Made by a program: the position numbers and the translations under genes | In this document: positions 1-5,249 of the stretch, piece by piece | Layout: the number at the start of each line of letters is the position of its first letter | How positions within the stretch are numbered: position 1 is the first letter of the stretch | From: Ktedonobacteraceae bacterium | GTDB taxonomy: Bacteria; Chloroflexota; Ktedonobacteria; Ktedonobacterales; Ktedonobacteraceae | Length of the DNA: 5,249 nt | Assembly: GCA_017354095.1 (NCBI GenBank) | Contig: JAFMRP010000435.1 | Span: forward strand, 1 to 5,249 | Reading direction: 5' to 3' | Notes under the pieces: model-generated | Databases searched by the model: none | The model's input: the letters and a program-made list of their open reading frames with translations, nothing else | Told to the model about the DNA's origin: nothing

Positions 1-1014
1 GTAGGAGAGGCTCCGTGTAGCACTCACGAGCGTCCAGTCCATGGTTACATACTTGAATGCTTGATTGGGATTAATCGTTTTGGGCTGGAACTGGCTGACA
101 TCGGCGCCACTCTTAAGGGGGATCTCCATCTTGGCCTCATCGCTTTCGCCGACGCGGAGGATCAGATTAGAGAGATCGACCTTATCATTGGTACCGAAGT
201 CAATCCAGTTTGTGCGATTAACGCCCTGATCGGGAGCGCTAATTTCCGAGGTATCTCCAACGGAAGCGACTGTTTTATCCGGTAGAATCAGGTGGAAGGC
301 TGAGCTATAAGAGAAGAGTGAATCGTCGGTGCCGACCTGCTTCTCACTGAAGTTGATGCGAATATGGTTTGGCTTGGAATCATAATCGTCGTCAAATTTT
401 GGTTGTTGCTGGACTGATGTAAAGGTGATCTGATCGTCGGCATAGGTAACGGTCAGATTGGAAAGTGTGCGGGTATCCGTATAGCTGGTTCCCTTGACGA
501 GGTTGCTAATCCCCTGAATACCGAACCAGGAGATGCCGCCGCAGAGCAGAAGCACGACAAGGATCCCGATGCCAACCATCAAGCCCACGTTGGTAGATTT
601 TTTCGGCTGTGGGGGTGTGGGATAGGACGGGCCCCCATAGGATGTATTGGGCGTGGAGGCCGGATAGCTAGGTATTGAGTAGGGATCGGTAGGCGGCGCG
701 GGTGGCGGTGTCGAATAGGGATCGCTGCCGGTTGAATATTGTGGGGGAGTCGAATCTCCTCCAAACGAGAGCGGATCGCCGCCGGAATAGTCGGTATGGG
801 ATGGTGCCGCCATGGTTGGTGGTGGTGCTGCCATGGTTGGTCCGGGCCCGGGTGGTGGTGCCGTCACCGTTGGTCCGGGTTGTGATTGTGATGAAGCGAC
901 TGTTTGCGCCGGTCCAGATGGTTCTGCCAGAGTGCCGCAATTCTGGCAGAAGCGTTGTCCTGGAGCGAGCGGAGCCTGGCATTGTTTGCATGTTTGTGGT
1001 GGTAGCTGTGACAA
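1..1014 (-). CDS. Zinc-ribbon, proline-rich, single-TM protein of unknown function (3' end outside window)
   Basis: The frame is open for 338 codons and runs off the left edge. The start is TTG at 1014: a TGA lies two codons upstream in frame, and AGGAG at 1027-1023 sits 8 nt before it. Residues 9-26 hold two CxxC knuckles (C9/C12 and C23/C26, the second as FCQNCG), a typical bacterial zinc ribbon. Residues 31-138 are a low-complexity linker rich in Pro, Thr, Ser, Gly and Tyr, with PTMAAP and DPYS repeats. Residues 143-165 form one hydrophobic TM helix preceded by KK. The rest (170-338) looks beta-rich and soluble, somewhat like DUF4352-type or Ig-like sandwiches, but that is only an impression. 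The inferred topology is cytoplasmic zinc ribbon and linker with an exported C-terminal domain. Such proteins are common in Ktedonobacteria-like genomes; the function is unknown. The gene has its own promoter and is separated from the upstream peptidase gene by a terminator. Confidence 0.85.
   Translation of the reverse strand, partial: MSQLPPQTCKQCQAPLAPGQRFCQNCGTLAEPSGPAQTVASSQSQPGPTVTAPPPGPGPTMAAPPPTMAAPSHTDYSGGDPLSFGGDSTPPQYSTGSDPYSTPPPAPPTDPYSIPSYPASTPNTSYGGPSYPTPPQPKKSTNVGLMVGIGILVVLLLCGGISWFGIQGISNLVKGTSYTDTRTLSNLTVTYADDQITFTSVQQQPKFDDDYDSKPNHIRINFSEKQVGTDDSLFSYSSAFHLILPDKTVASVGDTSEISAPDQGVNRTNWIDFGTNDKVDLSNLILRVGESDEAKMEIPLKSGADVSQFQPKTINPNQAFKYVTMDWTLVSATRSLSY
803..874. repeat. 21-bp tandem repeat within the proline-rich linker
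   Basis: An 18-nt block at 803-820 recurs at 824-841 with 17 of 18 bases identical, giving a 21-bp period. A diverged third copy lies at 857-874. On the minus strand the copies encode PTMAAP, PTMAAP and PTVTAP. The period is a multiple of three, so copy-number change would lengthen or shorten the linker without shifting frame. Confidence 0.8.
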
Positions 1015-1098
1015 AGCTCAATCTCCTATAGGTGATCTGAGAATGACTATGGACAAATAATACTTCTTGATTAACGCGAACATGTTCTCTTGTAAGGC

Positions 1099-1127
1099 AT
1101 TATAATAGCGATATGGGCATTTGTCGA
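1099..1127 (-). promoter_or_regulatory. Sigma-70-type promoter of the zinc-ribbon gene
   Basis: Read on the minus strand, a TCGACA -35 box (1127-1122, 5 of 6 to TTGACA) and a perfect TATAAT -10 box (1104-1099) are separated by exactly 17 nt. Transcription would start near 1092, giving a leader of about 78 nt before the TTG start at 1014. No start site has been measured; the call rests on box match and spacing. Confidence 0.7.
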
Positions 1128-1140
1128 TGAATTAGTTCAT
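1127..1140. promoter_or_regulatory. Operator-like dyad abutting the -35 box
   Basis: ATGAA-TTAG-TTCAT is an inverted repeat of two 5-bp arms. It touches the -35 hexamer of the promoter at 1099-1127, a usual place for a repressor or activator site. Short A+T-rich dyads also arise by chance, so this is tentative. Confidence 0.3.
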
Positions 1141-1207
1141 AATTTATAGCGGAAAATTCCGATGTTTCTCAAGAAAAGACCTATTGTCGGCGAGGGATTT
1201 TTATCTA

Positions 1208-1250
1208 TTGAGTATACACAATTGCTATTCAGCTAGTAAATAGGTACTAG
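1208..1250. promoter_or_regulatory. Two dyads upstream of the zinc-ribbon gene promoter
   Basis: TTGAGTATACACAA at 1208-1221 is palindromic at 12 of 14 positions. CTAGTA-N6-TACTAG at 1233-1250 has perfect 6-bp arms. They lie about 80 to 120 nt upstream of the -35 box, and the second abuts the T-run of the peptidase terminator. They could be regulator sites, or chance symmetry in A+T-rich spacer DNA. Confidence 0.3.
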
Positions 1251-1285
1251 AAAAGCAGCGAGGCTCAGTTATATAACTGAGCCTC
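1251..1285 (-). terminator. Rho-independent-type terminator after the S53 peptidase gene
   Basis: Bases 1260-1285 are a perfect 26-nt palindrome with arms GAGGCTCAGTT and AACTGAGCCTC around ATAT, giving an 11-bp stem and 4-nt loop. It begins 17 nt after the peptidase stop codon. On the minus strand it is followed by GCTGC and then TTTT (1254-1251), so the U-tract is short and offset. There is no T-run on the plus side, so it should act on the minus-strand transcript only. Confidence 0.7.
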
Positions 1286-1302
1286 AGGTGCGATGCCAGA
1301 TG

Positions 1303-2697
1303 TTACATCAGTTTGCTCGCGTCACTGATGGAGAAAAAGGACTTGCCGGCGAGTACGGACAAAAGGTTATTGACCTTTGGCGTACCCCAGCCAGTTGACG
1401 GATCCCAGCCCTGAGAGGCGCTATAGCCCTGGACGGTCACCGGGTTGTCGTTTGCATCGGTAGAGGTGAAGCTATTGTCGCCAACGGTAACATCGTTGAA
1501 GACCGTGTGATACTGGTTGCTATGCCCGAGCGCATAAAAGGCGGGATTGAGAAAGCCCAGGCGATGGTGAGCCTTCTGATCGCCCAGAGCGACAATACCG
1601 GCCCACTGCGGGGAGCCGGCGCTCGTGCCCCCGAAGATAAACACGCTCTGCTGGCCGCCCGTTGTAAAAACGGTCAGGACTCCGCCATTGATAGCAGCGT
1701 CGTATGCCACATCGGGATTGCCGCGGAACTTCTGGATACCAGAGGTACCAAGCTGGTAGAACGGTTTGCGGTAGATCGTGCTAAAGCCACCGCCTGTCGC
1801 GGCCTCGAAATTGGGCTCATTCCAGACATTCTCGCTCTGGTAGGCGCCTGTGCTCAGATCGGCGTGCAGTTGTGTTCCGCCAACCGAGGTCACAAAGGGA
1901 TCAGTAGCGGGAGAAGACGCGCTCAGGAAGAAGGAATTGCCGTCGCAGGTGGGCTGGGCCGCGCCATCATCACCAGCGGAAGCCAGGAGAGTAATACCTT
2001 TGAGAGTCGCTTCAAAGAAGATTTGATGTTGTTTTTTCAGAAGTTTAGGATCCATGCAGGTTTCGCCCTCGCCGAAACTCTGCGAAATGACATCGCCCAG
2101 GTTATGATCAATGGCATATTTCGTCGCGCTCAAAATATCGTCATCCTGGTTCGATTTCGCCAGTACCAGGTTAATCGTCGCATCGGGGGCGACAGCGTGT
2201 GCCCATTCGACGTCGAGCGTGATCTCGCCGGACCAGCCAACCTGGTTGGCATCATTGGGATCGAAAGGAGTCAATCCATCGGGGGCGATAATATTGAGGG
2301 TGGGGTCATTGATGCCGAACAGTGTATCGAAGGTATGCAGGTCCTGCCGGATGGTGGGGCTCTGGAAGGCATCAACGATCACGATGGAGCGGCCCTTGCC
2401 GGTGATGCCAGAATCCAGCACCGGCTGAATGTTATAGGCGTTGCGAATCTGTTGTGGGCCGTAACATTTCACCGCAGCAGCTGGCAACTGGCAGCTGAAG
2501 GTCGGTGCGGCATTTGGAACATTGCCAGCGCGGATATATTGCGGATGAACGCTGACACGATTGGGACTGACGCCGTGGCTCGCAGCCTGCACGCTCTGAG
2601 AGGCGCCTATGAAGGCCATACCTGCCAGCAGTGCGAGCAGAGCAAGGGATGTAGTCACCAGATTCTGCACGCGCAGAGAATGGATGCTTCCCGGCAT
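1303..2697 (-). CDS. Secreted S53 family peptidase (sedolisin/kumamolisin type), short N-terminal region
   Basis: A 464-residue serine-carboxyl endopeptidase, a family usually acting on proteins outside the cell at acid pH. The ATG at 2697 follows AGGAGG with 8 nt spacing. Residues 10-39 form a signal peptide with a likely cut after VQA (39). Family residues are present: E158 and D162 (GEITLDVEW), the oxyanion-hole Asp D243 (SAGDDG), and the nucleophile S359 in GGTSAGSP. The C-terminal calcium site is seen as FNDVTVGDN (D402) and GWDPSTGWGTP (D432). Four cysteines (69, 78, 214, 251) could form two disulfides. Only about 40 residues separate the signal cut from the start of the catalytic fold (CYGPQQIRNAYNI, from about 78), whereas classical members carry a propeptide of well over 100 residues. 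The gene appears to be transcribed alone from the 2698-2875 spacer and ends at its own terminator. Family assignment is firm; the substrate is unknown. Confidence 0.95.
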   Translation of the reverse strand: MPGSIHSLRVQNLVTTSLALLALLAGMAFIGASQSVQAASHGVSPNRVSVHPQYIRAGNVPNAAPTFSCQLPAAAVKCYGPQQIRNAYNIQPVLDSGITGKGRSIVIVDAFQSPTIRQDLHTFDTLFGINDPTLNIIAPDGLTPFDPNDANQVGWSGEITLDVEWAHAVAPDATINLVLAKSNQDDDILSATKYAIDHNLGDVISQSFGEGETCMDPKLLKKQHQIFFEATLKGITLLASAGDDGAAQPTCDGNSFFLSASSPATDPFVTSVGGTQLHADLSTGAYQSENVWNEPNFEAATGGGFSTIYRKPFYQLGTSGIQKFRGNPDVAYDAAINGGVLTVFTTGGQQSVFIFGGTSAGSPQWAGIVALGDQKAHHRLGFLNPAFYALGHSNQYHTVFNDVTVGDNSFTSTDANDNPVTVQGYSASQGWDPSTGWGTPKVNNLLSVLAGKSFFSISDASKLM

Positions 2698-2762
2698 AAT
2701 AACAACCTCCTAAGAAATTAAGAAGTATAGAATTGATACGAGCGCAAAAATGGCACAGGCTA

Positions 2763-2799
2763 ATTATAGACGGGATGTGTGTATTCATATGCACAGATC
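2763..2799 (-). promoter_or_regulatory. Probable promoter and operator of the S53 peptidase gene
   Basis: On the minus strand a perfect TATAAT lies at 2768-2763, which would place the transcript start near 2756 and leave a leader of about 58 nt. No good -35 box exists at 16-18 nt spacing. That position is instead occupied by a 26-nt imperfect dyad at 2774-2799 (GAT-n-TGTG-n-AT-n4-AT-n-CACA-n-ATC, 9 of 13 pairs symmetric). This arrangement fits a regulator-dependent promoter. The rest of the 2698-2875 spacer shows only the AGGAGG ribosome-binding site. Confidence 0.45.
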
Positions 2800-2875
2800 T
2801 GGTTGAGAAATGGTTAAGATTCGAGGGAAGAGGGGTACAGGTAGGTAAAGGCAAACAAGGATGAGGGAAGGAGAT

Positions 2876-3754
2876 TTAAGGGGCAAGAGGTCTCAGGCGT
2901 TGAGCGATCATCGCTGGCGTAGGGATGCCCTGTACGCCGGGTTGTTCAATGGAGAAAGAGGCGACGCAGTTAGCGAAATTGACTGCGGCTGCGGGCTCTT
3001 TGTGCTGCCAGAAGTGGGTCAGGAAGGCAGCGGCAAAAACATCACCCGCCCCGGTTGGATCAACCTCAGTGACGGGATAAGCGGGGAAACGTGTAGTAGT
3101 GCCGTAGCGGAAGAGCGTTGCACCATGACGTCCGTCGGTTGCTATCAATAGAGGAACAAGCTGGCTCCAGCGCATCAGGATGGCATCAGCCTCAGAGCGA
3201 TTACCACCGGCGAAGGGAAGCAAGTCATCATGGCTTAAAATCAAAACGTCGAGGTAGGGCAGGAGTTGTTCCGCCTCCTTCCAGGGAGTAGGCCAGACAC
3301 GCCCGTCAGCGTCCCAGCGGCGCAGCCAGCCCTGTGGGGTCGCAGCCAGCAGGTTCTCATGGGTACGAGGGAAGAGCGTCACGAATTCAGGGCCAAGTTC
3401 CTGGGCCAGGGGACCGAGCAGCACGACCGGGCTACGCTGCCACGCAACAGGGATATCCACCGGGGTAAGATCGTCGCTGCGAGCGTGCAGGTATTGTGTG
3501 CGGAAGCCCTCGTGGTAGCTATTGGCGAAGGTCGTTGAATTTGCGGACGTTCGCAGGTGCAGGGCAATATGGGGCAGATAGTTGGGAAGAGCAGCTTGTA
3601 GTTCGGTATCGGCACTGGTCACGATAGCCGTACTGAGGCCCAGGCGCTGTGCGGTAAGGGCGGCGTACGTGACCGTGCCGCCCAGCGAGAAATATCCATC
3701 GGGCTGTAGATCGCGTGCAACATGTCCCACTGTAAGAAAGTCAGGTATTGACAA
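2876..3754 (-). CDS. PfkB/ribokinase-family carbohydrate or nucleoside kinase
   Basis: A 292-residue ATP-dependent kinase of the ribokinase fold, normal in length, expected in the cytoplasm, transferring phosphate from ATP to a sugar, polyol or nucleoside. The N-terminal strand TVGHVARD (8-15) and the GG pair (25-26, in GGTVTYAA) belong to the substrate pocket. SHDD (174-177) and ATDGRHGATLF (205-215) match the central nucleotide-binding part. DPTGAGD (232-238) is the PfkB signature 2, with the GAGD anion hole and D238 as catalytic base. The usual Asn of the ribokinase GGxxxN motif is Tyr (Y30), so the substrate is unlikely to be simply ribose. The start is TTG at 3754: no ATG, GTG or TTG lies upstream in frame before the jag stop, and GGGGGA (3766-3761) is 6 nt away. 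It lies about 66 nt after jag with no clear terminator, so co-transcription is likely. I see no canonical terminator after its TAA. The substrate cannot be told from sequence. Confidence 0.9.
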   Translation of the reverse strand: MSIPDFLTVGHVARDLQPDGYFSLGGTVTYAALTAQRLGLSTAIVTSADTELQAALPNYLPHIALHLRTSANSTTFANSYHEGFRTQYLHARSDDLTPVDIPVAWQRSPVVLLGPLAQELGPEFVTLFPRTHENLLAATPQGWLRRWDADGRVWPTPWKEAEQLLPYLDVLILSHDDLLPFAGGNRSEADAILMRWSQLVPLLIATDGRHGATLFRYGTTTRFPAYPVTEVDPTGAGDVFAAAFLTHFWQHKEPAAAVNFANCVASFSIEQPGVQGIPTPAMIAQRLRPLAP

Positions 3755-3760
3755 AACACA

Positions 3761-3793
3761 TCCCCCGGCTGGGGAAGGTGTGGCACCTGCCCC
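3761..3793 (-). promoter_or_regulatory. Two mutually exclusive hairpins over the kinase ribosome-binding site
   Basis: In the minus-strand RNA, hairpin A pairs GGGG (3793-3790) and AGGUG (3788-3784) with CACCU (3780-3776) and CCCC (3774-3771), with one mismatch and a CCA loop. Hairpin B pairs UUCCCC (3776-3771) with GGGGGA (3766-3761), which is the Shine-Dalgarno, around an AGCC loop. The CCCC segment is shared, so only one can form at a time. A would expose the ribosome-binding site and B would hide it. No U-run follows, so it is not an intrinsic terminator. Its role is inferred from pairing alone. Confidence 0.4.
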
Positions 3794-3820
3794 TGAGAAA
3801 AACGGTGTTGCGAAATAATG

Positions 3821-4717
3821 TTAGCGCCCCGCCCGTTTCAACGAGATAACCACACGGCGTTCATCACCCTCGCCAATGCTTTCGGTACTGATATCCTGGC
3901 TATCAGAGAGGGCCAGGTGGACGATGCGGCGTTCATTGGGCGGCATGGCCTCAAGGGCAATGGAGCGACGATAGTTGCGTACCTGTTGTGCGACGCGCTG
4001 AGCCAATGAGCGAAGATTTTCCTCACGGCGCAGACGATAGTTCTCGGCATCGACAATAATACGCAGGCGATGTTTTGTGCGATGGCGCACGATCAGATTG
4101 ACCAGCAGTTGTAGCGCGGCCAGTGTTTCGCCACGCCGTCCAATCAGCAGGCCGAGGTTCTGGTGTATGCCGTTAATGTTGAGTGTCAGAGGGTCGACGC
4201 CGCGCACCTGAACGGTGGCGTGGATATTAAGGTAACGCAAAATGTGCTGCAGGACATCTACTGTGATCTCCACATCTTCACGCGAGGGGGCATCCACCTC
4301 CTGCACCTCATTGCCGTTCGTCGCGGCCATTTCACCCGGAATACCTGACTGGCTCAGAGCTTCCTCGATGGCGGCTGGTACTTCTACTTCTTCCTCCTCA
4401 TCCTCATCTGTATATTCTCCCTCGAATTCTTCTTCGTCATCGTCGTAGACCTGAACCGTCGCATCTTCTTCAGGAAGGGCGACATCGACATCACCAGAGC
4501 CAAGGATGGCATCCGCCATTTCGGGGGTAATAATAGCAGCCGCGCTCGACCGGACGGTAACACGTACGCGAGCTTCTTTGCCGCCTATACCGAAGGTGCC
4601 CCTGCTGGGCTCCTGTAGAATGACGATATCGACGTCTTCACGACGTTTTCTCAGGTGTTCCAGGGCCTGCTGGATCGCTTCATCAACACTTTTACCACTA
4701 GCCTCTATGCTTTCCAC
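3821..4717 (-). CDS. jag: Jag/KhpB (SpoIIIJ-associated) KH-R3H RNA-binding protein
   Basis: A 298-residue protein of the Jag/KhpB family, which binds RNA and in Gram-positive bacteria is linked to cell elongation and division and to the YidC insertase. Three domains are visible. Jag_N covers about 1-56, ending in GTFGIGGKEARVRV. A KH domain covers about 147-223 with the GxxG loop as IGRRGE (192-197). An R3H domain covers about 225-296 with the R-x3-H pair at R263 and H267. Between Jag_N and KH is a roughly 90-residue linker with an extremely acidic core (16 Asp/Glu in residues 91-113). The start is GTG at 4717, with GGAGG (4732-4728) 10 nt upstream; the Jag_N match begins at residue 1-2, supporting it. 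It directly follows yidC, the standard order, and is probably in the same transcript. The domain order is canonical; the acidic linker is the variable part of the family. Confidence 0.96.
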   Translation of the reverse strand: MESIEASGKSVDEAIQQALEHLRKRREDVDIVILQEPSRGTFGIGGKEARVRVTVRSSAAAIITPEMADAILGSGDVDVALPEEDATVQVYDDDEEEFEGEYTDEDEEEEVEVPAAIEEALSQSGIPGEMAATNGNEVQEVDAPSREDVEITVDVLQHILRYLNIHATVQVRGVDPLTLNINGIHQNLGLLIGRRGETLAALQLLVNLIVRHRTKHRLRIIVDAENYRLRREENLRSLAQRVAQQVRNYRRSIALEAMPPNERRIVHLALSDSQDISTESIGEGDERRVVISLKRAGR

Positions 4718-4750
4718 TGTTTCCTTGCCTCCGTATAAAATCTATCCTGA

Positions 4751-4788
4751 GATTGCGCCCTGCCGCGATTGGTACAGATTCGCAATCG
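4751..4788 (-). promoter_or_regulatory. Alternative hairpins in the yidC-jag spacer
   Basis: Three related segments lie between the yidC stop and the jag ribosome-binding site. In the minus-strand RNA, CGAUUG (4788-4783) can pair with CAAUCG (4771-4766), 6 bp. Alternatively GAUUGCG (4787-4781) can pair with CGCAAUC (4757-4751), 7 bp. The two folds exclude each other. No U-run follows, so this is not an intrinsic terminator. It could be a processing or regulatory leader, or chance. Confidence 0.3.
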
Positions 4789-4790
4789 AT

Positions 4791-5249
4791 TTAGCCGCGA
4801 GATCTTTGTGTGCTCCGGCGCCGAGCGGATGCGCTGCCACCACGTTGACGGCGGCGATTATTCTGTGATGAACTGCCGCTCCCATAGGTTGATGTGCGCA
4901 GCCGGCTGCTAATGGCGCCGCCATTGCTCTCCGTGCTTACTTCGGTCTGGCGCGCGGTTTCGCGCTTCTGCTCTCCCTTATATGCTTTGCCATCACCATT
5001 GGATGTGACTGACTGGGCAGGCTCTGTTTTGGGAATATCTTTTTTGAGATTGGGCACGGCGAGAAGTGAGCCCCAACCGGTGACGAAGTATTGCTGCACA
5101 GCCTGGAACAATGCCGAAACCGTCCAGTACAGGGCCAGGCCAGCGGGGAAACTCCAGCCGATGACGGCGGTCATGACAGGCATGATGTACTGCATCGTCT
5201 TCATGGTGCCCGCAGTCGGATCGTTTTTCGTATCGCCGACGATTTTGGG
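4791..5249 (-). CDS. yidC: YidC/Oxa1-family membrane protein insertase, C-terminal part (start outside window)
   Basis: The last 152 codons are present, open to the right edge and ending in TAA at 4793-4791. YidC inserts and folds membrane proteins in the cytoplasmic membrane, alone or with SecYEG. The final conserved TM region is clear: MQYIMPVM, then FPAGLALYW, then QQYFVTG, the hallmark of the 60KD_IMP/YidC C-terminus. After it comes a cytosolic tail of about 86 residues, first with scattered Lys/Glu, then Ser/Gly/Arg-rich with clusters RRRQR and RRR near the end. Basic C-terminal tails of YidC2 and Oxa1 are known to contact ribosomes, so the same role is likely here. The earlier TM helices, including the usual groove Arg, lie outside the window. 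It is followed after 73 nt by jag, its usual partner gene. Confidence 0.95.
   Translation of the reverse strand, partial: PKIVGDTKNDPTAGTMKTMQYIMPVMTAVIGWSFPAGLALYWTVSALFQAVQQYFVTGWGSLLAVPNLKKDIPKTEPAQSVTSNGDGKAYKGEQKRETARQTEVSTESNGGAISSRLRTSTYGSGSSSQNNRRRQRGGSASARRRSTQRSRG

Noticed and set aside
61..285. A 74-codon plus-strand frame within the zinc-ribbon gene
   Set aside because: It is antisense to the coherent exported domain and has no family resemblance.
668..1021. A 117-codon minus-strand frame starting at TTG 1021
   Set aside because: It is a different frame from the one with the CxxC zinc ribbon, proline-rich linker and TM helix; its Arg/Thr-rich product is a shifted reading of the repeats.
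1507..2721. A 404-codon open frame on the plus strand, antisense to most of the S53 gene
   Set aside because: Its product has no recognisable domain or signal, no promoter or terminator fits it, and the opposite strand encodes a complete peptidase with every family motif. It is a by-product of codon bias.
2778..2795. TGTG-N10-CACA as a CRP/FNR-family site
   Set aside because: The CRP consensus is TGTGA-N6-TCACA, i.e. 8 nt between TGTG and CACA; here there are 10 and the flanking A/T is not matched. Kept only as an unassigned dyad.
2432..2854. A 140-codon minus-strand frame overlapping the start of the S53 gene and its promoter spacer
   Set aside because: It shares DNA with the signal-peptide region in another frame, lacks any family resemblance, and would displace the AGGAGG and ATG that clearly serve the peptidase.
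3763..3793. The G/C-rich hairpins between jag and pfkB as an intrinsic terminator
   Set aside because: No U-run follows the stem on either strand; the sequence runs straight into the kinase Shine-Dalgarno.
4381..4450. GAA/GAT-type low-complexity tract as a DNA repeat or microsatellite
   Set aside because: It is the acidic linker of Jag, with mixed Glu/Asp codons and no regular period, so it is explained by protein composition.

Overview
The window looks like a piece of a bacterial chromosome of moderate G+C, most likely from the Chloroflexota class Ktedonobacteria. That assignment is an inference. It rests on a secreted S53 (sedolisin-type) peptidase, a zinc-ribbon/proline-rich/single-TM protein, and a yidC-jag pair with long charged extensions. 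No rRNA or other marker gene is present to confirm it. All five genes that can be supported lie on the minus strand, so they read from the right end of the window to the left.

Right side (3' half of the window, transcribed first): the C-terminal part of YidC/Oxa1 membrane insertase (4791-5249, its start lies outside the window). It is followed after 73 nt by jag/khpB (3821-4717), an RNA-binding KH-R3H protein. This is the conserved rpmH-rnpA-yidC-jag neighbourhood, often near the replication origin. About 66 nt further on is a PfkB-family sugar/nucleoside kinase (2876-3754), where mnmE or rsmG is often found in other bacteria. No convincing terminator separates yidC, jag and pfkB, so they may be one transcript. 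Both spacers can fold into pairs of mutually exclusive hairpins, and in the jag-pfkB spacer one of these covers the kinase Shine-Dalgarno.

Middle: a 178-nt spacer (2698-2875) with a consensus -10 hexamer and a 26-nt imperfect dyad. It probably holds the promoter of the S53 peptidase gene (1303-2697). That enzyme has a signal peptide and all the catalytic residues, but almost no room for the usual large N-terminal propeptide. A terminator-like hairpin built on a perfect 26-nt palindrome follows its stop codon.

Left side: a 288-nt A+T-rich spacer (1015-1302) carries a near-consensus sigma-70-type promoter (17-nt spacing) and several short dyads. It drives a gene (1-1014, 3' end cut by the window) for a membrane protein with an N-terminal four-cysteine zinc ribbon, a proline-rich linker containing a 21-bp tandem repeat, one TM helix and a beta-rich C-terminal domain of unknown function.

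Three of the four visible start codons are not ATG (TTG, TTG, GTG). No tRNA, rRNA, insertion sequence, CRISPR array or phage gene was seen. The nearest thing to new biology here is regulatory (the alternative hairpins and dyad-rich spacers) and architectural (a propeptide-poor S53 peptidase, and opposite charges in the YidC tail and Jag linker), not an obvious new defence or metabolic system.
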